A stretch of DNA of 40,935 bases, taken from assembly GCA_018969785.1 (NCBI GenBank), contig JAGWXR010000006.1, positions 1-40,935 on the forward strand, read 5' to 3'. The notes under the pieces are model-generated. The model did no database searches. It worked only from the letters and a program-made list of their open reading frames with translations, and was not told the origin of the DNA. This DNA comes from Alphaproteobacteria bacterium (GTDB taxonomy: Bacteria; Pseudomonadota; Alphaproteobacteria; Micropepsales; Micropepsaceae). A program made the translations under genes and the position numbers. Below, in pieces: positions 21,970 through 30,290 of the stretch (positions are counted from its first letter, which is position 1; each line of letters begins with the position of its first letter).

Positions 21970-23003
21970 CTTGTGGTCCTTATCTGGCTGATCATGCGGG
22001 CCACGTGCTCGACGGGTGTCTCCTGGCGAATGCCGTGTCCGAGGTTGAAGATATGCGGGTGTCCCCGTGTTTCGGAGAGGATTGCCTCGATGGCGCGATC
22101 CTGCGACGGGCCGCCGACGGCCAGAACCATGGGGTCGAGGTTGCCCTGGGTTGCCATGGTTGCGGGGACATGCTGGCGAATGGTCTCAAGCCTTGTCTGG
22201 TAATCCACGCCGATCGCGTTGGCGCCGGTTGCTGCCGCGTAGAGTGGCAGGTGGAGGCCTGCCCCGCGGGGGAACACGATGAAGGGCATCGCGGGGCACT
22301 GGCGGCGCACGGCCTCGATGATGCGCCTGATCGGGTCGACCGAGTAGCGGCTCACGAGGGGGGCTGGGATGGTGGCCGCCCAGCTTTCGAAGAGTTGCAA
22401 GACCTCGGCGCCGGCGCGCACCTGGGCCACGAGGTAGGCGGTGGTTGCCTCGACGAGCGTGTCGACGAGGTGGTCGCATTCGACGGGGTGGGTCGCTGCG
22501 AAGCGGCGCAGGTCCTCGGTTTCGGCGGAGCTGCCGCCGGCGACCATGTAGCTGGCAACCGTCCAGGGAGCGCCGGCAAAGCCGATCAGCGTGACGCCGG
22601 CTGGCAAGTCCGACCGGACGCGCGCCACGGTCTCGGCGATGGGGGCGAGGGCGTTGCCAGCTGCGTGCGGATCCATGCGGGCGAAGTCGGCGGGTCCGAA
22701 GCGCTCGAGCCTCGGGCCTTCGCCCTCGGCGAAGTGCAGGCGCTGGCCCAGGGCGTGGGGGATCACCAGGATGTCGGAGAACAGGATCGCGGCATCGAAA
22801 CCGAAGCGGCGGATGGGCTGGAGGGTTACCTCGGCGGCGAGCGCCGGGGTGAAGCACAGGGTCATGAAATCCCCTGCTTTTGCCCGCAACTGGCGGTATT
22901 CGGGCAGGTAGCGGCCTGCCTGGCGCATCAGCCAGATGGGCGCCGGCGTCACGGGTTGGCCCGCGAGGACCGCGAGGACGGGTTTGATCGACGTCCGGGT
23001 CAC
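21966..23003 (-). CDS. hemE: Uroporphyrinogen decarboxylase
   Basis: PIWLMRQAGRYLPEYR signature, FSDILVIPHALG; GTG start (VTRTSIKPVL) preferred over the extended ORF to 23111. Confidence 0.95.
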   Translation of the reverse strand: MTRTSIKPVLAVLAGQPVTPAPIWLMRQAGRYLPEYRQLRAKAGDFMTLCFTPALAAEVTLQPIRRFGFDAAILFSDILVIPHALGQRLHFAEGEGPRLERFGPADFARMDPHAAGNALAPIAETVARVRSDLPAGVTLIGFAGAPWTVASYMVAGGSSAETEDLRRFAATHPVECDHLVDTLVEATTAYLVAQVRAGAEVLQLFESWAATIPAPLVSRYSVDPIRRIIEAVRRQCPAMPFIVFPRGAGLHLPLYAAATGANAIGVDYQTRLETIRQHVPATMATQGNLDPMVLAVGGPSQDRAIEAILSETRGHPHIFNLGHGIRQETPVEHVARMISQIRTTR

Positions 23004-23381
23004 AGGAAGATCTCTAATTTCATAAGAACATTTATATTTGTTAGGATTTAAGTAGGAAGATGATGGGCGTGTGGACATTTGGGATAGCGGGGCTGTCCTC
23101 GTGTCTTCCACAGAGTGATGCCCATGGGGTCAGTGTTTCCATGGTTGGGGAAAAGTAACCCGATGGCAAGGATTCATTTACCTCTGTGGCGCGGTGGCCA
23201 TGTGGATCAATCGTGTACGGCACGAGGATGCAAAAGGTCGGGATAAGAGCGGCTGGACGACCGGGTCCGGTGGAAAGCGGGTGTACAGACAGGGGTGGCC
23301 GGCTGGGGAAGAAGCTCCTTCCGGGTTGTCCCGGGTCGATGCCCGGTGTTGTGCAGTTGTCATCTACAGAATGATCCTCAG
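23004..23381. other. Candidate chromosomal replication origin (oriC) in the hemE/ppsR divergent intergenic region
   Basis: 378-bp non-coding gap in the hemE-RP001(ppsR) position known for alphaproteobacterial origins; 40-bp ~80% AT tract (23011-23050); degenerate DnaA boxes at 23070-23078 (TGTGGACAT), 23104-23112 (TCTTCCACA) and 23201-23209 (TGTGGATCA); genes diverge from it. Confidence 0.65.
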
Positions 23382-24227
23382 GTGAGTGAGCGGAAAAACA
23401 GCGGCGTTGCCATCTATTTTCATCTTCACCTGGTGTCGGACTCGACGGGTGAGACGCTGAATGCGGTTGCGAAAGCCGCATGTGCGCAGTTCGACATGGG
23501 TCGTCCGCTTGAGCATTTCTATCCACTTGTGCGCAATCGCAAGCAGCTCGAGCGTGCGATGCTCGAGCTCGAGGCGTCTCCCGGGCTTGTGCTCCACACG
23601 ATCGTGAATGCCGAACTGCGCGAGATACTTGAACGGCGCTGCCGGGAATTGTCGATGCCGTCGGTGGCGGTGCTTGATCCGGTCATGTCGAGCCTCGCGG
23701 GCTATCTCGGTGTTGAGGAGAGCCACAGGCCTGGCGCGCAGCACGAGCTTGACGCGCGCTACTTTGCGCGCATCGAGGCCCTCAACTTCACCATGGCGCA
23801 TGATGACGGTCAAAGCCTTTCCAGCCTGAACCAGGCGGACGTGGTCCTGGTCGGCGTGAGCCGTACATCGAAGACGCCGACCTGCATCTACCTGGCAAAC
23901 AGGGGTATCAAGGCAGCGAACATTCCGATTGTTGCCGGCGTGCCCTTGCCGGATGAACTGCACACGATCGACGGGCCGCTTGTGGTTGGCCTGATCGTCA
24001 ATCCCGAGCGTCTGCTGCATATACGGCGCAACCGCCTTCTGTCGCTGCATGAGACGACAGAGACGGATTATGTCGACCTGGATGCCATTCGCGCTGAGCT
24101 GGTCGTGGCGCGAAAGCTGTTTGCCGACAAGGGCTGGCCCGTCATCGACGTGACGCGCCGCTCGATCGAGGAGACGGCTGCGGCCGTGTTGGCCCTCCAT
24201 TCCCGAGTGGAGCCGAAAGTTCCATGA
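23382..24227 (+). CDS. ppsR: Pyruvate, phosphate dikinase/PEP synthase regulatory protein (DUF299, kinase/pyrophosphorylase)
   Basis: FHLHLVSDSTGETLNAVAKA; GVSRTSKTPTCIYLANRGIKAANIPIV; GTG start VSERKNSG. Confidence 0.92.
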   Translation: MSERKNSGVAIYFHLHLVSDSTGETLNAVAKAACAQFDMGRPLEHFYPLVRNRKQLERAMLELEASPGLVLHTIVNAELREILERRCRELSMPSVAVLDPVMSSLAGYLGVEESHRPGAQHELDARYFARIEALNFTMAHDDGQSLSSLNQADVVLVGVSRTSKTPTCIYLANRGIKAANIPIVAGVPLPDELHTIDGPLVVGLIVNPERLLHIRRNRLLSLHETTETDYVDLDAIRAELVVARKLFADKGWPVIDVTRRSIEETAAAVLALHSRVEPKVP

Positions 24228-24820
24228 CCATGTTCGTGCTTGCCTCGCAAAGTGCCGCGCGCCGGCGCATGCTGGACGCGGCGGGGCTGACATTCGAGGT
24301 CCAGCCGGCCTCGATTGACGAGACCAGCCTGATCGAAGGGCTGCTGGCGGAGGGGCAGGGCGGGCGAAACATCGCCGATTGCCTGGCCGAGATGAAGGCG
24401 CGTCGCGTGTCGGCAGGCCTGCCGACAGCTTGGGTGGTCGGCAGCGACCAGGTGCTCAGCCTTGGCAGCGAGATCTTCGAAAAGCCGGGAAGCGTCGAGA
24501 TGGCACGTGCGCACCTGATGCGCCTCAGGGGCAAGACGCATGTGCTTCATTCGGCGGCGAGCATTGCGCGCGGCGGCAGCGTGGTTTGGCGGCATGTAGC
24601 CGAGGCGAGGATGACCATGCGGGCGTTTTCCGAAGAATTCCTTGATGACTATCTGGCGAAGGCCGGGCCTGATATCGTCCACAGCGTGGGCGCATATCAT
24701 GTGGAGGGGCGGGGCATTCAGCTCTTTTCCCGCATTGAGGGTGACCTTTTCACGGTGCAGGGCTTTCCCTTGCTGCCGTTTCTCGATTTCCTTCGTGTCC
24801 AGGGTGTTGTGAGAAGCTGA
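24224..24820 (+). CDS. maf: Maf family nucleotide pyrophosphatase
   Basis: LASQSAARRRMLDAAGL; VVGSDQVL; order ppsR-maf-aroE-coaE-dnaQ. Confidence 0.93.
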   Translation: MTMFVLASQSAARRRMLDAAGLTFEVQPASIDETSLIEGLLAEGQGGRNIADCLAEMKARRVSAGLPTAWVVGSDQVLSLGSEIFEKPGSVEMARAHLMRLRGKTHVLHSAASIARGGSVVWRHVAEARMTMRAFSEEFLDDYLAKAGPDIVHSVGAYHVEGRGIQLFSRIEGDLFTVQGFPLLPFLDFLRVQGVVRS

Positions 24821-25662
24821 TGATTTCGGGAAGGGCGAAACTCGCAGGTGTGCTGGGGTGGCCGATTGCGCACTCCCTGTCGCCCACCCTGCACGGCCAC
24901 TGGATCGAGAAGCTGTCGCTCGATGCGGCCTATGTCCCGCTGGCCGTGCGCGAGGAGGATTTCGAGACTGTCGTCGCGGCGCTGCCGCGCATGGGGTTTC
25001 GCGGCGTCAACGTCACGTTGCCGCACAAGGAGGCGGCGCTGCGGCTGGCCGATACGGCGGATGATGCTGCGCGTGCCTGTGGGGCGGCCAATACGCTCGT
25101 GTTCGCACGAGGGCGGGTCCACGCGATGAATACGGATGTCGCCGGGTTTCTTGCCTCACTGGACGAGGCGGGTGCAGGTGATCTTGATGGGATGCGCGTG
25201 ACGGTCCTGGGGGCAGGCGGCGCGGCGCGCGCGGTCATCCATGGGCTGCTGACACGCAGCGTTTCCGAGATCCTGCTTTGCAACCGAACGGCGGCGAAGG
25301 CCGAGGGGCTTGCCGCTTTCTTTGGAGGGAAGGTGCGGCCGGTTGCCTGGGACACGACGACGAGCGCTCTGGGCTCAAGCCAGGTCCTGGTCAACACCAC
25401 CAAGCTTGGCATGGCTGGTGAACAGCCGCTTGATCTCGACCTGGCGGCGATGCCCGCCGGGGGCGTTGTCGTTGATATTGTCTACCGGCCGCTTGAGACC
25501 GGGCTTCTTGCCAGGGCGCGTGCGCGGGGCCTTACGGCGGTCGATGGTCTTGGCATGCTCCTCCACCAGGCGGTTCCGGGTTTCAGGGCATGGTTTGATG
25601 TTGAACCCCGGGTGACCCCGGCGCTGCGTGCCCATCTGGTCGGGCTCCTGGAGGGAGGGTGA
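24820..25662 (+). CDS. aroE: Shikimate dehydrogenase
   Basis: [42 protein letters not shown]. Confidence 0.96.
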   Translation: MISGRAKLAGVLGWPIAHSLSPTLHGHWIEKLSLDAAYVPLAVREEDFETVVAALPRMGFRGVNVTLPHKEAALRLADTADDAARACGAANTLVFARGRVHAMNTDVAGFLASLDEAGAGDLDGMRVTVLGAGGAARAVIHGLLTRSVSEILLCNRTAAKAEGLAAFFGGKVRPVAWDTTTSALGSSQVLVNTTKLGMAGEQPLDLDLAAMPAGGVVVDIVYRPLETGLLARARARGLTAVDGLGMLLHQAVPGFRAWFDVEPRVTPALRAHLVGLLEGG

Positions 25663-26276
25663 GCATGCTGATCATCGGCCTGACGGGATCGATTGGCATG
25701 GGCAAGAGTGCGACGGCGCAGATGTTTGCGCGCAAGGGCGTGCCAGTCTGCGATTCCGACGCGCTGGTCCACGGGCTCTACGAGAAGGGTGGGGCCGCGG
25801 TCGTGCCTGTAACGGCGGCGTTTCCAGATGCCAATGTCGACGGGCGCATTGACCGGGAGATCCTGTCGCGCCTCGTGCTGGGCCAGCCGGAGCAGCTCAG
25901 GCACCTGGAGCGGATCGTGCATCCGCTTGTCGGCATGGCGCAGGCGAAGTTCCTTCAGGACTGCGCGGCGCGCGGCGAACCCATGGTGGTGCTGGATATC
26001 CCGCTCCTGCTTGAAGCAGGGGGCCCACGGCGGGTTGATGTGATTGTCGTCGTATCGGCGCCTGCGGCGGTACAACGTGCGCGCGTGCTGGCGCGACCGG
26101 GAATGACTTCAGAGAAATTCGAGGCGATCCTGGCCAAGCAGGTGCCTGATGCCATCAAGCGTGAAAAAGCGGATTTCGTGATTGATACCTCGCAGGGTTT
26201 TGAGTACGCGGAGGCGCAGGTCGACGCGGTCATCCAAGCGCTGGCCGGTCGCAAGGGTGAAATCTGGGTTTCCTGA
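25659..26276 (+). CDS. coaE: Dephospho-CoA kinase
   Basis: [21 protein letters not shown]-loop; CDSDALVH. Confidence 0.95.
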   Translation: MSMLIIGLTGSIGMGKSATAQMFARKGVPVCDSDALVHGLYEKGGAAVVPVTAAFPDANVDGRIDREILSRLVLGQPEQLRHLERIVHPLVGMAQAKFLQDCAARGEPMVVLDIPLLLEAGGPRRVDVIVVVSAPAAVQRARVLARPGMTSEKFEAILAKQVPDAIKREKADFVIDTSQGFEYAEAQVDAVIQALAGRKGEIWVS

Positions 26277-26278
26277 TC

Positions 26279-26971
26279 ATGCGTGAAATCGTGCTGGATA
26301 CCGAAACCACCGGGCTTGAGACCTCGCAAGGTCACAGGGTGATCGAGATCGGCTGCCTGGAGCTGTACAACAGGACGCCGACGGGGGCGCGGTATCATAC
26401 GTATCTCAACCCGCAGCGTGACGTGCCGGAAGAGGCGCAGCGCGTGAGCAACCTGTCGACGGAATTCCTGCGCGACAAGCCGTTGTTTGCGGATGTCGTG
26501 GACGAGTTCCTTGCCTTCATCGGTGACAGCCCGCTTGTGATCCACAACGCCGAATTCGACATCAAGTTCCTCAACATGGAACTGTCGAAGGCCGACAGGC
26601 CGGTGCTGCAGAGCGGCCGGGCCGTTGACACTGTGCTCATGGCCCGCCGGAAGTTTCCGGGATCGCCGGCGTCACTGGATGCCCTGTGCCGGCGCTTCAA
26701 CATCAGCCTCGACGAGCGCAAGTCGAAGGGCCATGGTGCGATGCTCGACGTCGAGCTGCTGGCGCAGGTCTATCTCGAGCTCCTGGGCGGGAAGCAGCCG
26801 GGGCTTGAACTGCTTGCGAAGACGAGTTCGCCCGTGGGGGCCGCAAAGCTCAGGAAGGCCGCGCAGACACGACCTGTGCCGCTGGCGCCGCGCCTGTCTG
26901 ACGAAGAGCGCGCGCGCCATGATGCCCTGATCGAGCGTCTTGGCGCGGGAGCGATCTGGAAGAAGAGCTAG
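26279..26971 (+). CDS. dnaQ: DNA polymerase III subunit epsilon
   Basis: REIVLDTETTGLE; VIHNAEFDIKFLN; HGAMLDVELLAQVYLEL. Confidence 0.96.
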   Translation: MREIVLDTETTGLETSQGHRVIEIGCLELYNRTPTGARYHTYLNPQRDVPEEAQRVSNLSTEFLRDKPLFADVVDEFLAFIGDSPLVIHNAEFDIKFLNMELSKADRPVLQSGRAVDTVLMARRKFPGSPASLDALCRRFNISLDERKSKGHGAMLDVELLAQVYLELLGGKQPGLELLAKTSSPVGAAKLRKAAQTRPVPLAPRLSDEERARHDALIERLGAGAIWKKS

Positions 26972-27462
26972 GCGGTTGCTGTCTGGGACTTCTGCTGGGC
27001 CATTTGTGCCCGGTAAAGGCTCATGAAGTCGATCGGGTCAAGCATCAGCGGCGGGAAACCGCCATCGCGCGTGACATCGGCCATGACGCGGCGGGCAAAG
27101 GGGAACAGCTGGCGCGGACACTCGATCAGGAGGACCGGCTGGATGTTCTCGGCGGAGATGTTGCGCAGCATGAAAACGCCGGCGTAGACGACCTCGCAGA
27201 CGAAGACCGTCTGGGTTCCCGACTTGGCGTCGGCCCGGATGCGGATCTGCACCTCGTACTGGTCGACGCCCAAGCCGCGCGCCTGAACGTCGACGCCCAC
27301 TTCCAGTGCCGGCTTCTGGCCCTGGAGGGTCATCGGCGCGCCAGGGTTCTCGAATGACAAATCCTTAACGTACTGTGCCAAGACCTGGATCTGGGCTGCA
27401 CCCGCGGCTGCTGCCTGGGGATCCACTGCCTGTCCGTTTCCGTTTGTCTGACTGTCACTCAT
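26968..27462 (-). CDS. secB: Protein-export chaperone SecB
   Basis: QYVKDLSFENPGAP; CPRQLFPFARRVMADVTRDGGFPPLMLDPIDF; start at MSDSQTNGNG. Confidence 0.96.
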   Translation of the reverse strand: MSDSQTNGNGQAVDPQAAAAGAAQIQVLAQYVKDLSFENPGAPMTLQGQKPALEVGVDVQARGLGVDQYEVQIRIRADAKSGTQTVFVCEVVYAGVFMLRNISAENIQPVLLIECPRQLFPFARRVMADVTRDGGFPPLMLDPIDFMSLYRAQMAQQKSQTATA

Positions 27463-27711
27463 TCCTTGGGTGTCCTTGAAATCCAGAAATTCCGCGCAAT
27501 TTATGGGCGGGTGGCTAACACGGTTCTTGGTCGTGAGACAAGCAATAGTGCGGTTCACGGGAAATTTGCCCTTGCCGGGAACCGGATCGTCAGGAAGCCG
27601 GGTGTATTCTGTGGACCCTGGGAAGCAGGGCATTGTAGGGTCAAGGGCCTGTGCGGGGTTCCATTGCGAGGTCAGCAGCGGGGTCCGGCAGGACAGTATC
27701 GAGCGGGTGTG

Positions 27712-28422
27712 ATGGGTTCAGCGGAAATCGAAATCCTGTTTCTGGCCGGTATCGCGGCCTTCATCGGCTATCGCATCTATTCGGTCCTTGGGCGTCGCAC
27801 CGGCAACGAGCGGCCGCCGGCCGATCCCATCAGCCGCCGCGAAAGCGTCGAGCAACGCCGCCCGGCCAGCCCGAAGGCCGAAGACAACGTGGTGAGCCTG
27901 CCGCGCGCCCGCGATGCGGCGCCACCACGCAAGCGACACAGCGTCATGAACGCGATTGACCCGAACTCCGCGCTGGCGGACGGGATCAATGCCATCCGGA
28001 CCGATGATCCCGGCTTTGATCCGGATGCGTTTGTCGATGGTGCCAAGGTCGCCCACGAAATGATCGTGAAGGCTTTTGCCGATGGTGATCGCGACACGCT
28101 GCGTCCGCTGCTTGCCGATGATGTCCGCGAAGGCTTCGAGGGGGTCATCGCGTCGCGCGAGCGGGCCGGCCACCGCGTCGAGTTCGCGTTTGTCGGCCTG
28201 AAGTCGGCGACGCTTGAGGACGCCCGCCTGCGCGGCCGGGTGTCCGAGATCACGGTGAAGTTCGTGTCGGAACTGATCACGGCCACCCGTGATGCCGCCG
28301 GTGCCGTTGTCGAAGGCGCTGCCGGGGTCGTGCGTGAAGTCACCGACGTGTGGACGTTCGCGCGTGACACGCGGTCTGCCGATCCCAACTGGAAGGTGGT
28401 TGCCACTGCGGGTGCTGCGTAG
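27712..28422 (+). CDS. Tim44/TimA-like domain protein
   Basis: N-terminal TM segment EIEILFLAGIAAFIGYRIYSVLGRRTG; DGAKVAHEMIVKAFADGDRDTLRPLLADDV; typical divergent partner of secB. Confidence 0.9.
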   Translation: MGSAEIEILFLAGIAAFIGYRIYSVLGRRTGNERPPADPISRRESVEQRRPASPKAEDNVVSLPRARDAAPPRKRHSVMNAIDPNSALADGINAIRTDDPGFDPDAFVDGAKVAHEMIVKAFADGDRDTLRPLLADDVREGFEGVIASRERAGHRVEFAFVGLKSATLEDARLRGRVSEITVKFVSELITATRDAAGAVVEGAAGVVREVTDVWTFARDTRSADPNWKVVATAGAA

Positions 28423-28436
28423 CATAAGCTCGCAGC

Positions 28437-29657
28437 ATGAACGCGCTTCGCATTGTCAAAGCGGCAACGCTCGCCCTGACACTTGCCGCCTGTGTCCCGG
28501 TTTCGCAGAAACCGGGCACTTCCGACCGGGGTGCCGAGGCACGCCTCGTCTTCAAGATATCTTCCTTTTCAGCCCTTGATGGCTGGGGTGGCGCGAGGTT
28601 GCGCGACGCGCATGCGGCTTTCCAGGCGTCCTGCAGGGTCATCACCGGGCGTACACCGACCGATGCGCTGGGTGGTGACAAGGCCTATGGGACTGCCGGG
28701 GACTGGCAGCCGGCGTGCCGGGCCGCACTTGAACGTCCGGTTTCCTCCGAGAGCGAGGCCCGCGCCTATTTCGAAACATGGTTCGATGCCGTGCAGGCCT
28801 TCAACGGTGCAGAGGACCGCGGCCTGTTCACCGGCTATTACGAGCCCGAGCTCAACGGCAGTCGAAAGAAGGGTGGGCCATACCGGACACCGCTGTTCCA
28901 GAGGCCTGCGGACCTCGTCGAGGTCGACCTTGGCCAGTTCCGGCCCAACCTCAAGGGGGAACGCGTCGCCGGTCGCGTGGTTGGCGGACGTCTGGTTCCC
29001 TTTTCGCCGCGGCGCGAGATCGTGGCCGGTGGCCTTGGTGCTGCGGGCCAGCCGCTGGTCTATGTGGATGACGCGGTCGGCGCTTTCTTCCTGCAGATCC
29101 AGGGTTCGGGGCGGATCAAGCTGGACAACGGTGCGTACATACGCGCGGCCTATGACGGGCAGAACGGGCATGCCTACACGGCCATCGGGCGGATCCTCGT
29201 CGAGCGTGGCGAGATCCCGCGCGAGACGCTGTCGATGCAGGGCATCCGTGCCTGGCTGGAGGGAAATCCGGACCAGGCGGATGCGCTGATGAACGAAAAT
29301 GCGTCGTACGTCTTCTTCAAGGAGATGCCGATCGGGGATCCGTCGAAGGGGGCGAATGGTGCGCAAGGCGTGCCGCTGACCGCTGAAGCGAGCCTGGCGG
29401 TCGACCTGAAATTCCATGCGCTTGGCGTGCCGATGTGGGTGGATGCTTCGGCTCCATCCGAGGTTGCGGGGGCGCTTGATGCCACCTATCGACGGCTTTT
29501 CATCGCACAGGACACGGGCGGGGCGATCCGCGGGCCGATCCGCGGTGATGTCTACTGGGGCGCGGGCGCACGCGCGGAGCAGATTGCGGGGCGGATGGCC
29601 CACCGGGGGCGGTTGTTTGTCCTTCTGCCCAAGCCCCTTGCCCGGGCAATCGACTGA
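28437..29657 (+). CDS. mltA: Membrane-bound lytic murein transglycosylase A
   Basis: FTGYYEPELNGS; FFLQIQGSGRI; AQDTGGAIRGPIRGDVYWG. Confidence 0.95.
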   Translation: MNALRIVKAATLALTLAACVPVSQKPGTSDRGAEARLVFKISSFSALDGWGGARLRDAHAAFQASCRVITGRTPTDALGGDKAYGTAGDWQPACRAALERPVSSESEARAYFETWFDAVQAFNGAEDRGLFTGYYEPELNGSRKKGGPYRTPLFQRPADLVEVDLGQFRPNLKGERVAGRVVGGRLVPFSPRREIVAGGLGAAGQPLVYVDDAVGAFFLQIQGSGRIKLDNGAYIRAAYDGQNGHAYTAIGRILVERGEIPRETLSMQGIRAWLEGNPDQADALMNENASYVFFKEMPIGDPSKGANGAQGVPLTAEASLAVDLKFHALGVPMWVDASAPSEVAGALDATYRRLFIAQDTGGAIRGPIRGDVYWGAGARAEQIAGRMAHRGRLFVLLPKPLARAID

Positions 29658-29666
29658 GCGGTTGGC

Positions 29667-30260
29667 ATGAAGCGTCGCGAACCCACGCAGGGAGAGATCA
29701 AGCTCTGGGAGGAGGTCACCCGGGAGGTGGTGCCCGTCAAGCGGACGCGGCGCAAGCCCGCTCCTGCGGTGCCGTCGCAGCCGGCACGGGCGGGCGGCGG
29801 ATCTGCGGGCGCGCGCAAAACAGATACGCCGGGCCTGCCGCATGCGACCGCGGTCGTTGAGCGCGGCCGGCCGGCCGCGCCGCAGCGGCTCGACGGGTCG
29901 ACCCTTCGCCGGCTCAGCGAGGGAAAGGTCGAACCTGATGCGAAGATCGACCTCCATGGGCTGACACAGGTGCAGGCACATGCGCGGCTTGTCACCTTCA
30001 TCCATCGTGCGCATGCAAATGGCCTGAGGTGCGTGCTGGTCGTTACCGGAAAAGGTACGGCGCGCGATGGTGGCGAGACGGGGGCGGCGAACTGGATGCA
30101 CGATGGCACGCGTGGACTGCTGCGCAGCCTCGTCCCGCGCTGGCTTGCGGAGGGCGACCTCAAAGGGCAGGTGACGGGCCTTGCCGGTGCCCATGTCCGC
30201 CATGGCGGGGGAGGGGCGATCTACGTCTATCTCAAGCGCAATCGCAGCAAGCCCGCCTGA
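29667..30260 (+). CDS. Smr domain-containing endonuclease-like protein
   Basis: IDLHGLTQVQAHARL; VVTGKG; HGGGGAIYVYLKR C-terminus. Confidence 0.92.
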   Translation: MKRREPTQGEIKLWEEVTREVVPVKRTRRKPAPAVPSQPARAGGGSAGARKTDTPGLPHATAVVERGRPAAPQRLDGSTLRRLSEGKVEPDAKIDLHGLTQVQAHARLVTFIHRAHANGLRCVLVVTGKGTARDGGETGAANWMHDGTRGLLRSLVPRWLAEGDLKGQVTGLAGAHVRHGGGGAIYVYLKRNRSKPA

Positions 30261-30290
30261 GGCCGCAAGCCTGTCAGGCGAAAGGCCTGC

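Noticed and set aside
23004-23111. N-terminal extension of hemE (MEDTRTAPLSQMSTRPSSSYLNPNKYKCSYEIRDLP)
   Set aside because: Would place coding sequence through the AT-rich tract; not typical of HemE; the GTG start at 23003 gives a normal N-terminus.
23295-23381. Upstream extension of the ppsR ORF (MAGWGRSSFRVVP...)
   Set aside because: Extension is not similar to known PpsR N-termini; VSERKNSGVAIYFHLHLVSDSTGET fits the family start, and the upstream part belongs to the non-coding gap.
28569-30203. 544-aa antisense ORF over mltA and smr
   Set aside because: Opposite strand of two confident genes; Arg/Pro/His-rich artefact composition.
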